Position numbers and translations under genes: made by a program. A DNA stretch of 64,000 nucleotides from Pseudomonas mandelii (GTDB lineage: Bacteria > Pseudomonadota > Gammaproteobacteria > Pseudomonadales > Pseudomonadaceae). Shown piece after piece: positions 31,310-40,187 of this stretch. The notes beneath the pieces were generated by a model, which saw nothing but the letters and a program-made list of their open reading frames with translations, searched no databases and had not been told where the DNA came from. The first letter of the stretch is position 1; the number at the start of each line of letters is the position of its first letter. The stretch lies in assembly GCF_006438925.1 (NCBI RefSeq), contig NZ_RCZA01000001.1, forward strand, positions 186,001 to 250,000. Reading direction: 5' to 3'.

Positions 31310-33073
31310 TTACTGCGCTTTGGTATCTGTCACCGGAGTCGCAGCGGGCTTGACCGCTACTTTCTTCGCCGGTTCAGCCTTCTTCACCGGGGCCTTTTTA
31401 GCCTCGGTTTTGGCCGCAGGTTTTTTCGCCGCGGCTTTGACCGGGGCTTTTTTGGCGGGTTCGGCTTTCACCGGGGTCGCTGGTTTCGGCGCTTCTACCG
31501 GTGCTGGTGCTGGCGCTGGGGCCAGCGCAGGTGTTGGAGCCGGTGCCGGAGCAACCGGAGCCACTGGCTCTGGCGCCTTGACCGGTACCGGTTTGTCGTC
31601 AGCACCACCGAACAGGTTGGTGAAGAAGTTACCTTGCTTCGCCGCCACAGCACCGGCCGCCGCTACGGTCGCTGCCGGAACAACTTTCACAGGTTCAAAC
31701 GACTTGCCGGCCGCCAGGTCTTCTACCTGACTGGCTGCCCGCTGACCGGTGCGCAATGCACCTTCCAGCGTGCCCGGGTACAAGGTGTCAGTGTGTTCGC
31801 CGGCAAAGGCTACACGCTGAATCGGACGCTCCCACAGACGCCAGTACTTGCTGATCTGGCCAGGACCGAATGCCAGGTAAGCGCCGCCCATCGATGGGTC
31901 GGTGCTGTAGCGGCGGATTTCGTAACCGGTGAACGAACCGCGCGCCTGTGGATAAAAGGCGTGCAGACGGATCAGCACCTGATCGACCATCTGCTTGTCG
32001 CCGAAAGCCTGCATCACGCGCGCGTTGTCGCCGGACAGGTTGATCACCACGTTGGCGCCACCCTTCAGCGCCGGCTCAACCCACAACATGCCCAGACCGG
32101 CGTTGCTGTAGATCTCGCCGGTCATCCGCGCCTTGCTTTCCCACACGGGCGTCTTGAACTTCAGCATGATCTGGTCGCGCCAGCCGTAGTTAGTGCCCTT
32201 GATCGCGCCCATGTGCTGGGCATCCAGCGACGGCGTCATCTGAATCTTGTTCAGTGCGCGCAGTGGCACGGCCACAACGACGTAATCAGCTTGGTAGCCA
32301 ACGCTGCCGACTTTGACGGTCACGCCGTCCTTGTCCTGAGTGATCGCCGAGACCGGAGAGCTGGTCTTGATGGTTTTCAGTTGTTTGACGAAGGCCTGTG
32401 CCAGCACCGGGCTGCCGCCGGGCAGGCGCGAAGCACGCAGGTCACGGTCGGCAACGCCAAGGTAGACGCGGCTTTGCTGTGCGAAGTACAGCAGCGACAG
32501 GCGCGACGGTTCGTCATAACGGGTACGAATCTGCTGATTCACCAACTGACGTGCCGTGGCTGGCAGATTCAGACGGTCGAGCCAGTTGGCCACGTTGATC
32601 TGGTCCAGCGCGAACAGTGTGCTGTTGGCGGCCGGGTTCTGCGGGTCTGCGATCGAACGCGCCAGATCATCCAGGGTCTTTTCGTAACGTTTCAGCGCTT
32701 CGGCGGTGGCCGGCTGTTTGGTCGCCAGATCGGCGGCGGTAAAATATTCACCGTCGATCAGGTAGCCAGGAGTCCGCACGAATTCAGGGGCTGGCGTGGT
32801 GGTCAGCTTGAATGTCGAAACGTATTTGTTCAGCACCGGCTGGGTCTTGTCGTTGCCGATCCACTCACTGGTGGCCATACCGGAGCGACCGCCCATGCTC
32901 GGTTTGGCTTCCAGCAGGGTGACCTGCCAGCCCTTGTTTTGCAGTTCGTAAGCAGCGGTGAGGCCGGCCAGCCCTCCGCCGATCACGATCGCGGTTTTAT
33001 CCTTGGCCAGCGCAGACACGCTGAACAGCCCCAACATCACCAGCGCACAGGCGCGCAGCCAACCAGCAGACAT
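31310..33073 (-). CDS. Flavin-dependent amine oxidase with Lys/Ala/Pro-rich C-terminal tail
   Basis: 587 residues. A signal peptide (about 1-23, ending ALAK) precedes the FAD-binding IVIGGGLAGLTAAYEL and the GGRSG motif of the monoamine oxidase family; a C-terminal FAD motif VAFAGEHTDTLYPGTLEGALRTGQRAA follows. Residues about 455-587 are a low-complexity tail: Pro/Ala runs (APAPAPTPAL), then KKAP- and AKK-type repeats like those of AlgP or histone H1-like proteins. The substrate is unknown. The P. aeruginosa locus has a comparable FAD oxidase next to pasP. The basic tail is unusual for an exported oxidoreductase and its length may vary by slippage. Confidence 0.88.
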   Translation of the reverse strand: MSAGWLRACALVMLGLFSVSALAKDKTAIVIGGGLAGLTAAYELQNKGWQVTLLEAKPSMGGRSGMATSEWIGNDKTQPVLNKYVSTFKLTTTPAPEFVRTPGYLIDGEYFTAADLATKQPATAEALKRYEKTLDDLARSIADPQNPAANSTLFALDQINVANWLDRLNLPATARQLVNQQIRTRYDEPSRLSLLYFAQQSRVYLGVADRDLRASRLPGGSPVLAQAFVKQLKTIKTSSPVSAITQDKDGVTVKVGSVGYQADYVVVAVPLRALNKIQMTPSLDAQHMGAIKGTNYGWRDQIMLKFKTPVWESKARMTGEIYSNAGLGMLWVEPALKGGANVVINLSGDNARVMQAFGDKQMVDQVLIRLHAFYPQARGSFTGYEIRRYSTDPSMGGAYLAFGPGQISKYWRLWERPIQRVAFAGEHTDTLYPGTLEGALRTGQRAASQVEDLAAGKSFEPVKVVPAATVAAAGAVAAKQGNFFTNLFGGADDKPVPVKAPEPVAPVAPAPAPTPALAPAPAPAPVEAPKPATPVKAEPAKKAPVKAAAKKPAAKTEAKKAPVKKAEPAKKVAVKPAATPVTDTKAQ

Positions 33074-33295
33074 TCAGCGAACTCCGGAAATACACGAGGA
33101 AATAGCGGTTTTACGAGCCAGACGGCTCAAAGAACCGCGAAGAATACGTCAGCCATCAAAAGGCCGCCAGCGACGTCTATCCACCTATACAAAGTAGCTC
33201 AATCCACACAATGGGTTGTCCCCGTGACGCGCATTGCATAGGCTTGCCCGATTGTTTGCCCGCGCACGTCGCGAGCCGCCTCGAGGAGACTGAAA

Positions 33296-34702
33296 ATGGG
33301 CCTGAATAATCAGTGGATGCAACGCGATCTCGCGGTGTTGTGGCATCCCTGCACCCAGATGAAAGACCACGAACAGCTGCCGCTGATCCCGATCAAACGC
33401 GGTGAAGGCGTTTGGCTGGAAGATTTCGAAGGCAAACGCTACCTCGACGCCGTCAGTTCCTGGTGGGTCAACGTGTTTGGTCACGCCAACCCGCGGATCA
33501 ACCAGCGCATCAAGGATCAGGTCGATCAGCTGGAGCACGTAATCCTTGCTGGTTTCAGCCATCAGCCAGTGATCGAGCTGTCCGAGCGCCTGGTGAAAAT
33601 GACGCCGGAAGGCCTGACCCGGTGCTTCTACGCCGATAACGGTTCGTCCTGCATCGAAGTCGCGCTGAAAATGAGCTTTCACTATTGGCTCAACCGCGGC
33701 CAGCCAAACAAGAAGCGCTTCGTCACCCTGACCAACAGCTACCACGGCGAGACCATGGCGGCGATGTCGGTGGGCGACGTGCCGCTGTTCACCGAAACCT
33801 ACAAGGCCCTGTTGCTGGACACCATCAAGGTGCCGAGTCCCGATTGCTACCTGCGCCCGGAAGGCATGAGCTGGGAAGAACATTCGCGCAACATGTTCGC
33901 CGCCATGGAACAGACCCTGGCCGAGAATCACGACACCGTCGCTGCGGTGATCGTCGAGCCGCTGATTCAGGGCGCCGGCGGCATGCGCATGTACCACCCG
34001 GTTTATCTGAAACTGCTGCGCGAAGCCTGCGACCGCTATGGCGTACACCTGATCCACGACGAAATCGCCGTCGGCTTCGGCCGCACCGGGACGATGTTCG
34101 CCTGCGAACAGGCCGGCATCCGCCCGGACTTCCTCTGCCTGTCCAAGGCCCTGACCGGCGGTTACCTGCCGTTGGCGGCCTGCGTGACCACCGAAGATGT
34201 CTACAGCGCGTTCTACGACGACTACCCGACCCTGCGCGCCTTCCTGCATTCCCACAGCTACACCGGCAATCCGCTGGCGTGCGCGGCGGCATTGGCGACT
34301 TTGGATATCTTCGAAGAAGACAACGTCATCGAGAACAACAAAGCGCTGGCTCAGCGCATGGCCACCGCCACCGCGCACCTGGCCGATCACCCGAACGTTT
34401 CGGAAGTGCGCCAGACCGGCATGGTACTGGCCATCGAGATGGTCAAGGACAAGGCCACCAAGGAAGCTTATCCGTGGCAGGAGCGTCGCGGCTTGAAAGT
34501 GTTCCAGCATGCGTTGGAGCGTGGTGCTTTACTTCGACCGCTGGGCAGCGTGGTGTACTTCCTGCCGCCGTACGTGATCACGCCTGAACAGATCGACTTT
34601 CTGGCCGAAGTGGCCAGCGAAGGCATCGACATTGCGACCCGCGATAGCGTCAGTGTTTCGGTGCCGAAAGACTTTCATCCGGGCTTCCGCGATCCGGGCT
34701 AA
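33296..34702 (+). CDS. bioA: Adenosylmethionine-8-amino-7-oxononanoate aminotransferase
   Basis: 468 residues, class III PLP aminotransferase. It uses SAM as amino donor to convert 8-amino-7-oxononanoate to 7,8-diaminononanoate in biotin synthesis. PLP Lys is K284 in LSKALTGGYLPLA; the motif HDEIAVGFGRTGTMFACE binds the cofactor. The N-terminal HPCTQMKDHEQ and SSWWVNVFGHANPRIN are BioA signatures. GAGGAG precedes the ATG. It is separated from other bio genes, as in other pseudomonads. Confidence 0.96.
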   Translation: MGLNNQWMQRDLAVLWHPCTQMKDHEQLPLIPIKRGEGVWLEDFEGKRYLDAVSSWWVNVFGHANPRINQRIKDQVDQLEHVILAGFSHQPVIELSERLVKMTPEGLTRCFYADNGSSCIEVALKMSFHYWLNRGQPNKKRFVTLTNSYHGETMAAMSVGDVPLFTETYKALLLDTIKVPSPDCYLRPEGMSWEEHSRNMFAAMEQTLAENHDTVAAVIVEPLIQGAGGMRMYHPVYLKLLREACDRYGVHLIHDEIAVGFGRTGTMFACEQAGIRPDFLCLSKALTGGYLPLAACVTTEDVYSAFYDDYPTLRAFLHSHSYTGNPLACAAALATLDIFEEDNVIENNKALAQRMATATAHLADHPNVSEVRQTGMVLAIEMVKDKATKEAYPWQERRGLKVFQHALERGALLRPLGSVVYFLPPYVITPEQIDFLAEVASEGIDIATRDSVSVSVPKDFHPGFRDPG

Positions 34703-34739
34703 TTGATTTCACTTAAGCTTTCGTGGCGTCAGGGCTGAC

Positions 34740-34811
34740 GCCTTCGCGAGCAGGCTCGCTCCCACAGGATGTACGCGGTCAACTGTGGGAGCGAGCCTGC
34801 TCGCGAAGGCG
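34740..34811. repeat. Paired REP palindrome
   Basis: TTCGCGAGCAGGCTCGCTCC then GGAGCGAGCCTGCTCGCGAA with a 24-base centre, between bioA and rsmE. Confidence 0.9.
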
Positions 34812-34847
34812 TCGCCATGATCTTCACATGAATTACAGAGACCCAGC

Positions 34848-35567
34848 ATGAGACTGTCCCGCTTCTTTATCGACGCCCCCTTGAGCACCGGCGAACACGA
34901 GTTGCCCGAGGCCCAGGCCCATTACATCAGCCGCGTGTTGCGCATGGCCGAGGGTGATGCGCTGCAACTGTTCGACGGTTCGGGCCATGAGTTTCGCGCC
35001 ACGCTGGTGGAGGTCGGCAAGAAGCGCGTCGTCGTGCAGATTGATGAAAGCTTCGCCGGGCAGGTCGAGTCGCCCTTGCAGATCCATCTCGGCCAGGGCT
35101 TGTCCCGTGGCGAGCGGATGGATTGGGCGATTCAGAAAGCCACCGAACTGGGCGTCACTGAAATCACCCCGATCTTCAGCGACCGCTGTGAAGTCCGGCT
35201 GAAAGACGAGCGCGCCGACAAACGCCTGATGCACTGGCGCCAAGTGGCGATCAGCGCGTGCGAGCAATGCGGGCGTTCACGGGTGCCGGTGATTCACCCG
35301 CCGCTGCTGCTGGCCGATTGGCTGAAGCAGACTCAAGCAGAATTGAAGTTGGTGCTGCATCCGGTGGCCGAGCCGTTGGTGAGTCATGCGAAACCGGCGA
35401 CGCTGGCGTTTTTGATCGGCCCGGAAGGCGGATTGTCCGACGCTGAAGTCGAGCAGGCCAAGGCTGGCGGCTTTCACGCTGCCCGCCTCGGACCTCGAGT
35501 GCTGCGCACCGAAACCGCTCCCGTCGTGGCACTGGCGGTGGCGCAACAACTGTGGGGCGACTTCTAA
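34848..35567 (+). CDS. rsmE: 16S rRNA (uracil-1498-N3)-methyltransferase
   Basis: 239 residues, the normal RsmE length. It methylates U1498 of 16S rRNA in the 30S subunit. An N-terminal PUA-like part (about 1-70) is followed by a SPOUT/trefoil-knot methyltransferase with the C-terminal motifs IGPEGGLSDAEVEQA and LGPRVLRTETAPVVAL, both diagnostic of RsmE. The middle ERMDWAIQKATELGVTEITP is also typical. It is co-directional with bioA but separated by a REP pair. Confidence 0.96.
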   Translation: MRLSRFFIDAPLSTGEHELPEAQAHYISRVLRMAEGDALQLFDGSGHEFRATLVEVGKKRVVVQIDESFAGQVESPLQIHLGQGLSRGERMDWAIQKATELGVTEITPIFSDRCEVRLKDERADKRLMHWRQVAISACEQCGRSRVPVIHPPLLLADWLKQTQAELKLVLHPVAEPLVSHAKPATLAFLIGPEGGLSDAEVEQAKAGGFHAARLGPRVLRTETAPVVALAVAQQLWGDF

Positions 35568-35666
35568 GACTTAAAAGATCGTCCGAACGCGGCCCGAACC
35601 TTCGGCAGCTCCTACAGGGATCGTATTCCAATTGTAGGAGCTGCCGCAGGCTGCGATCTTTTGATC
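35568..35666. repeat. Palindromic repeat with an 18-base foreign block
   Basis: Inverse units of the TGTAGGAGCTGCC family (AGCTCCTACA at about 35607-35616; TGTAGGAGCTGCCGCAGGCT after 35635). The left unit is interrupted by CGTCCGAACGCGGCCCGA (35580-35597), which also occurs at 3425-3442 in another repeat block. Confidence 0.7.
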
Positions 35667-36569
35667 TTATTGCACCGGATCACTCACCGGTTTGGCGATG
35701 ATTGCCTTCAGTTCGCTGGTCATCGGAAATTCCAGGTTCAGGCCTTTAGGCGGAATCGGCTGCTGGAACCAGCGTTGATAGATGCCATTGATCTCGCCCG
35801 AACTGTACAGATCGGCAAGCGTCGAATTCACCAACTCGAGAAACTGCGGATCGCCCTTGCGCACCATGCAGCTGTAGATTTCCCGCGACTGCTCCTCGCC
35901 CACCACCACCCAGTTATGCGGATCGCGGGCCTTGGCGCGTTCGCCGTAAAGCAGCGCGTCGTCCATATAGAACGCCGCCGCCCGACCCGACTGCAACATC
36001 TGGAAGGCTTCGCCATGGTCCTTGGCGCTGATCACGAACATATCGACCTTGTGATCGACGTTGTAGCTCTTCAGAAACCGTTCGTTGGTGGTGCCGGCGG
36101 TGGTCACGACGTTCTTGCCGCGCAGGTCGGCGAAGCTTTTGATGCCGCTGTCCTTCGCCGTGAGCAACTGCCCCTTCACGTAGATAAACCCGTAGGAAAA
36201 CGCCACTTGCTGCATGCGCTCGGCCGTCACGCCGGTGGAGCCGCACTCAAGGTCGACCGTGCCGTTCTGCACCAGCGGAATGCGCGTTTGCGAGGTCACC
36301 AGGTTGTACTTCACCTGCAGATCCGGCAGTTCAAGCTTTTGCTTGATGCGCTCGACAATCTTGCTCGCCAGGTCCACCGAATAGCCCATCGGCTGCCCCG
36401 TGTGATCACCCACGTAGGAGAACGGCACCGACGCGTCGCGATAGCCCAGCGTGATGCTCTTGGCATTGGCGACCTTGTTCAGCGTGCCGGTCAGTGGCGC
36501 TTCGTTGGCCTGGGCCTGACTGGCGAGCAGCAGGCCGAGGGTGCAGCCGATCAACGTGATTTTTTGCAT
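35667..36569 (-). CDS. Glutamate/aspartate-type ABC transporter substrate-binding protein
   Basis: 300 residues with a signal peptide (about 1-21, ending ASQAQA). The binding fold has SITLGYRDASVPFSYVGD and the GltI-like ECGSTGVTAERMQQVAFS, suggesting an acidic or related amino acid ligand. It follows ridA and a dadA-like gene in the same direction (27-base gap), without permease or ATPase genes. It may deliver an amino acid to a shared transporter, the substrate then being oxidised by the DadA-like enzyme. Confidence 0.88.
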   Translation of the reverse strand: MQKITLIGCTLGLLLASQAQANEAPLTGTLNKVANAKSITLGYRDASVPFSYVGDHTGQPMGYSVDLASKIVERIKQKLELPDLQVKYNLVTSQTRIPLVQNGTVDLECGSTGVTAERMQQVAFSYGFIYVKGQLLTAKDSGIKSFADLRGKNVVTTAGTTNERFLKSYNVDHKVDMFVISAKDHGEAFQMLQSGRAAAFYMDDALLYGERAKARDPHNWVVVGEEQSREIYSCMVRKGDPQFLELVNSTLADLYSSGEINGIYQRWFQQPIPPKGLNLEFPMTSELKAIIAKPVSDPVQ

Positions 36570-36596
36570 TGTTATTCTCCGTTGTGGGTCAGTTGA

Positions 36597-36947
36597 TTAG
36601 CGGCGGGCGGCGATCACGGTGATTTCCACCAGCACCTCTGGACGGGCCAGTTGCGCCTGCAAAGTGGTGCGGGTCGGCGCTTTGCCCGGTGACAGCCACT
36701 GCGACCAGATCTCGTTCATGGCGGCGAAATCACGGCCAATGTCGTTCAGGTAAATGGTCGCGTTGAGCAAATGATCCTTGTCGCTGCCAGCTTCGGCCAG
36801 CAACGCATCGATTTTCGCCAGCACTTCGGCGGTTTGGCCGGTGACGTCGGGGCTGTCACCCGGAACCTGTCCCGAGAGAAATACCAGATCGCCAAAGGTC
36901 ACCGCGCCAGAGAGCCGGCTGTTGCTGTTGATACGGTTAATGCTCAT
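36597..36947 (-). CDS. RidA family deaminase
   Basis: 116 residues, slightly shorter than E. coli RidA (128). The core LSGQVPGDSPDVTGQTAEVLAKIDALLAEAG and a conserved Arg near GKAPTRTTLQAQLARPEVLVEI match the RidA/YjgF pattern (the Arg binds the substrate carboxylate). RidA proteins hydrolyse reactive imines or enamines to keto acids and ammonia. Its place directly after the amino acid dehydrogenase gene (18 bases) fits removal of the imine produced there. Confidence 0.93.
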   Translation of the reverse strand: MSINRINSNSRLSGAVTFGDLVFLSGQVPGDSPDVTGQTAEVLAKIDALLAEAGSDKDHLLNATIYLNDIGRDFAAMNEIWSQWLSPGKAPTRTTLQAQLARPEVLVEITVIAARR

Positions 36948-36965
36948 CGGTTTTTCCTTTTCAAG

Positions 36966-38207
36966 TCAGGCGACGCGGGGGGCGAGGCCCTGCATTTCGA
37001 TTGAAGGGGTGCGCCGCGCGATCAACTCACTGAGCAACCGAGCGCTGCCACAAGCCAGGGTAAAACCCAGGGCGCCATGGCCGAGGTTGAGCCACAGGTT
37101 GCGGTACGCCGTAGCGCCAATCAACGGCACGCCGCTGGGGGTGGCCGGACGCATGCCGGCCCATTCGATGGCGGCATCGTAATCGCCGGCATTGGGTAAG
37201 GTTTCCTGCGCCTGGCGCTTGATCAGCGCCAGGCGTTTGGGGTCGAGCGCCGGGTCGAAACCGACAATGTCGACCATCGCCGCCACGCGCAGTTGGTCAC
37301 CGAGGCGGGCATAAACGATCTTGCGGTTGTAATCGGTGATGCTCAGCTCCGGCGCACGATGTTCGGCGCGGATGGGCAAGGTCAGGCTGTAGCCCTTGAG
37401 CGGATACAGCGGCAGGTTCATGCCGGGCAATGCCAGCGCCGGACTGCGATGGCCTGCGGCAATCACCAGTTGCTCGACCGGCAGCACTTGCGAACCCATT
37501 TCTACGGCCTGCACCGCACCGTCCGCGTGGCGAATGCCGGTCACCTTGCGCCCGAGCAAAAACTCGCAACGCCCCGACGCCTTGAGTCGAGCCAGCAGTT
37601 GCTGGCAGAAAGCATGGCAATCGGCGACTTCTTCGTCAGGCGTATAAATCGCGCCCACAAACGGCGCCTCGGCCAGTGCAGGCTCCAGCTGTGCGCATTC
37701 GGCCCGCGACAGCACGTGCTGCTGTTGCGGATCAGCCAGGCCATGGCGAGCGTGTTCGAAACTGGCGGCTTCACGAAACGTCACCAGTTTGCCGTTGCGC
37801 CGCCAGTCGAAACCGTCGAGGCGGTCTTCTTCGCGCCAGCCTTGCAGCGTGGACTGGCTCAGCAGCGCCAGACGCAGCAGGTGCGCGCCATTGCGCTGAT
37901 TCACCGAACGACGGCAGGCCGCCAGGAAGGACGCCATCCAGCGCCATTGCGCCGGGTCCAGGCGTGGGCGCAGCTTCAACGGCGAGTCACCGCGCAGCAT
38001 CCAGCCAAGCGCCTGCAACGGTACGCCGGCATCGGCCAGTGGCGCGACGTAACGGTAGGACAACTGGCCGCCGTTAGCGAAACTGGTCTCGCTGCCCAAC
38101 GAATCCCGGGCCTCGATCAGCGTCACGTCGATGCCGTCGCGCACCAGTGCGTAAGCCGTCGTCAGCCCGATGACGCCACCACCGATGATGCAAACCCGCT
38201 GAGCCAT
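36966..38207 (-). CDS. FAD-dependent D-amino acid dehydrogenase-like oxidoreductase (DadA family)
   Basis: 413 residues. The FAD-binding VCIIGGGVIGLTTAYALVRDGIDVTLIEA starts at residue 5; SFANGGQLSYRYV and the C-terminal WAGMRPATPSGVPLIG with LWLNLGHGALGFTLACGSA are DadA signatures. Members oxidise D-amino acids to imines and pass electrons to the quinone pool. It is the first gene of a dadA-like, ridA, binding-protein operon and is divergent from a LysR-type regulator gene. The exact substrate is unknown, and main DadA of alanine catabolism normally sits beside dadX, so this is probably a specialised paralogue. Confidence 0.88.
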   Translation of the reverse strand: MAQRVCIIGGGVIGLTTAYALVRDGIDVTLIEARDSLGSETSFANGGQLSYRYVAPLADAGVPLQALGWMLRGDSPLKLRPRLDPAQWRWMASFLAACRRSVNQRNGAHLLRLALLSQSTLQGWREEDRLDGFDWRRNGKLVTFREAASFEHARHGLADPQQQHVLSRAECAQLEPALAEAPFVGAIYTPDEEVADCHAFCQQLLARLKASGRCEFLLGRKVTGIRHADGAVQAVEMGSQVLPVEQLVIAAGHRSPALALPGMNLPLYPLKGYSLTLPIRAEHRAPELSITDYNRKIVYARLGDQLRVAAMVDIVGFDPALDPKRLALIKRQAQETLPNAGDYDAAIEWAGMRPATPSGVPLIGATAYRNLWLNLGHGALGFTLACGSARLLSELIARRTPSIEMQGLAPRVA

Positions 38208-38314
38208 GTCTGTCCTTAACCGTTGTTGAAACAGGCTTCAGGTTAGGACCAGGTGACAGACCTTGAACAATGCATAAAGATGCCTGCCCCATAAACAAAG
38301 GTTATGGACTTGCC
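38208..38314. promoter_or_regulatory. Divergent promoter region between dadA-like operon and LysR gene
   Basis: A 107-base divergent intergenic region. LysR-type regulators usually bind here at T-N11-A motifs and control both genes. I cannot single out one site. Confidence 0.5.
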
Positions 38315-39277
38315 ATGCGACTGCGACACATCGAGATTTTCCAGGCCATTCGCCAGACCGGTTCGGTCAGTGGCGCCGCGCAGTTGCTGCACGTGTCGCA
38401 GCCGGCGGTGAGCAAAGTGCTGCAACACGCCGAGCAGCAACTGGGCTTTCCGTTATTCCTGCGGGTGCGCGGCAAATTGCAGGCGACGCCCGAAGCGCTG
38501 GAGCTTGAGCGCGAAGTCGACAAGGTCACCGAAAGCCTGCAAGGCGTGCGACGTCTGGCCCAGAGCCTGCGTCGCGAGCCGGGTCACAGCGTACGGATCG
38601 GCGCGATCCCGGCGCTGGCCCTGTCGCTGCTGCCGCCGGCCATCAACGAATGGACTCAACGCTACCCGGACATCGTCTGCGAACTGTCCAGCGCCCACAG
38701 CCGTGAGCTGATGCAGAATTTGTTGATGCGCGAAGTGGATGTCGCGCTGACCTTGCAGCCGCCGGATCACCCGGGCCTGAAGGCGCAGCCCTTGGCCTGC
38801 GGGGTTTTGGTGGCGCTGGCGCCGTTGGGCTATTGGACCGACGACGCGCTGGGTCAACCGTTGCCGTTGAGCGAACTGGCCGGTGCGCCGCTGATCGGCC
38901 TGTCAAGCGCCGACCCGCTGGCGGCCAGGCTCGACAGCTACCTTGAGGCGGTCGATCCGCCGCCACGGGTTCGCATCGCCGTGCAGACCTATTCGCTGGC
39001 GCGGGCGATGGTTGAATCCGGTGCCGGGCTGGCGGTGATCGACCCGTTTACCGCGCTCGGCGCGTCCCCCGCCACCACGGCGATTCGACCTCTGGCACCC
39101 GCGTTACCGATCACGTTGTATGCGGTCACTCGCGCCGACGAACCGCCACCCCATACCTTGAGCGACTTATTACAGGTGTTCAGCCGACGGGCGCAGGCAC
39201 AACTGGATCGCCTGTGCCCCTGTGGGAGCGAGCCTGCTCGCGAATGCGGTGGATCAGTCAGCGATGATGTCGACTGA
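38315..39277 (+). CDS. LysR-type transcriptional regulator beside the dadA-like operon
   Basis: 320 residues. The N-terminal helix-turn-helix (MRLRHIEIFQAIRQTGSVSGAAQLLHVSQPAVSKVL) is followed by a substrate-binding domain. The ATG at 38315 is chosen because LysR proteins start this close to the helix-turn-helix; an upstream ATG at 38270 is in frame but adds odd residues. The last roughly 20 residues, including [11 protein letters not shown], are translated from a REP element, so the original stop was probably lost or shifted by repeat insertion. It is divergent from and likely regulates the amino acid dehydrogenase operon. Confidence 0.9.
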   Translation: MRLRHIEIFQAIRQTGSVSGAAQLLHVSQPAVSKVLQHAEQQLGFPLFLRVRGKLQATPEALELEREVDKVTESLQGVRRLAQSLRREPGHSVRIGAIPALALSLLPPAINEWTQRYPDIVCELSSAHSRELMQNLLMREVDVALTLQPPDHPGLKAQPLACGVLVALAPLGYWTDDALGQPLPLSELAGAPLIGLSSADPLAARLDSYLEAVDPPPRVRIAVQTYSLARAMVESGAGLAVIDPFTALGASPATTAIRPLAPALPITLYAVTRADEPPPHTLSDLLQVFSRRAQAQLDRLCPCGSEPARECGGSVSDDVD

Positions 39278-39312
39278 CATGACGCTTTCGCGAGCAGGCT
39301 CGCTCCCACAGG
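39220..39312. repeat. Paired REP palindrome overlapping the end of the LysR gene
   Basis: GTGGGAGCGAGCCTGCTCGC at the left and GCGAGCAGGCTCGCTCCCAC at the right, with about 46 bases between. The left unit and the spacer lie inside the LysR reading frame. Confidence 0.9.
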
Positions 39313-39336
39313 TTTTTCAAATAGCTGCAGTGCGGT

Positions 39337-39954
39337 CTACAAGACGTAAAACATAATCGCCACAAAGTGCAGCAAACTCCCGGCGATCACGAACAGGTGC
39401 CAGATCCCGTGGGCATGGCGTAAACGACTATCCAGCGCAAAAAAGACAATGCCCACGGTGTACAGCACGCCACCCGACGCCAGCCAGGCGAAACCTGTAC
39501 TGCCCAACGCCGCCAGTAACGGCTTGACCGCCACCAGCACGATCCAGCCCATCACCGCGTAGATCACGATCGACAGAATCCGCGCTTCCGAACGCGGTTT
39601 GATCTCTTGCAGGATGCCAATCAGCGCCAACCCCCAGACAATCCCGAACAGCGTCCAGCCCCACGGCCCGCGCAATGTCACCAGACAAAAAGGCGTGTAG
39701 CTGCCGGCAATCAGCAGGTAGATCGAAAAGTGATCGACCTTCTGCATGATCGCCTTCTTGCGACCACGCACGCTGTGGTAAACGGTCGACGCGCTGTAAA
39801 GCACCAACAAGGTGAACCCGTAAATCGCCACACTGACGATCTTCCACGGGCTGCCGTCCATGCTGGCAATCACCAGCATCCACACCACCCCGACAACCGC
39901 TGCCACCGCCCCAACCAGATGCGTCCAGGCGTTCAATCTTTCCCCGTGATACAT
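39337..39954 (-). CDS. trhA: Hemolysin III family / TrhA membrane protein
   Basis: 205 residues with seven hydrophobic helices. The PAQR/HlyIII metal-site pattern is present: an early NAWTHLVGA, STVYHS, VDHFSIYLLIAGSYTPF, and the C-terminal HAHGIWHLFVIAGSLLHF. E. coli TrhA helps maintain membrane lipid fluidity; hemolytic activity is not implied by sequence. The length matches the family. It is monocistronic and flanked by palindromic repeats on both sides. Confidence 0.93.
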   Translation of the reverse strand: MYHGERLNAWTHLVGAVAAVVGVVWMLVIASMDGSPWKIVSVAIYGFTLLVLYSASTVYHSVRGRKKAIMQKVDHFSIYLLIAGSYTPFCLVTLRGPWGWTLFGIVWGLALIGILQEIKPRSEARILSIVIYAVMGWIVLVAVKPLLAALGSTGFAWLASGGVLYTVGIVFFALDSRLRHAHGIWHLFVIAGSLLHFVAIMFYVL

Positions 39955-40042
39955 GTGTTGCTCACCTCAAGATTCGTTGCAACATCGCGCAAGGCTCAGG
40001 CCTTGAGGGTAAAAGCGCAATGTTTCAAAACACAAATCCCCC

Positions 40043-40125
40043 GTAGGAGCTGCCGAAGGCTGCGATCTTTTGGCGCCTTTGGTGACGATAAAGATCAAAA
40101 GATCGCAGCCTTCGGCAGCTCCTAC
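40043..40125. repeat. Palindromic repeat (GTAGGAGCTGCCGAAGGCT family)
   Basis: Perfect inverse arms GTAGGAGCTGCCGAAGGCTG and its complement with GATCTTTTG cores, in the 233-base divergent gap between trhA and the malonate regulator gene. The remainder of the gap shows no other element. Confidence 0.85.
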
Positions 40126-40187
40126 AAAGGCCTGCGGGCCCCGGAAGAATTGGGCACAATCGAGTCATTCCAAAAAGAGTCTGCATC

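Noticed and set aside
35580..35616. Possible small RNA gene after rsmE
   Set aside because: The structure is explained by repeat units; no promoter or terminator was seen.
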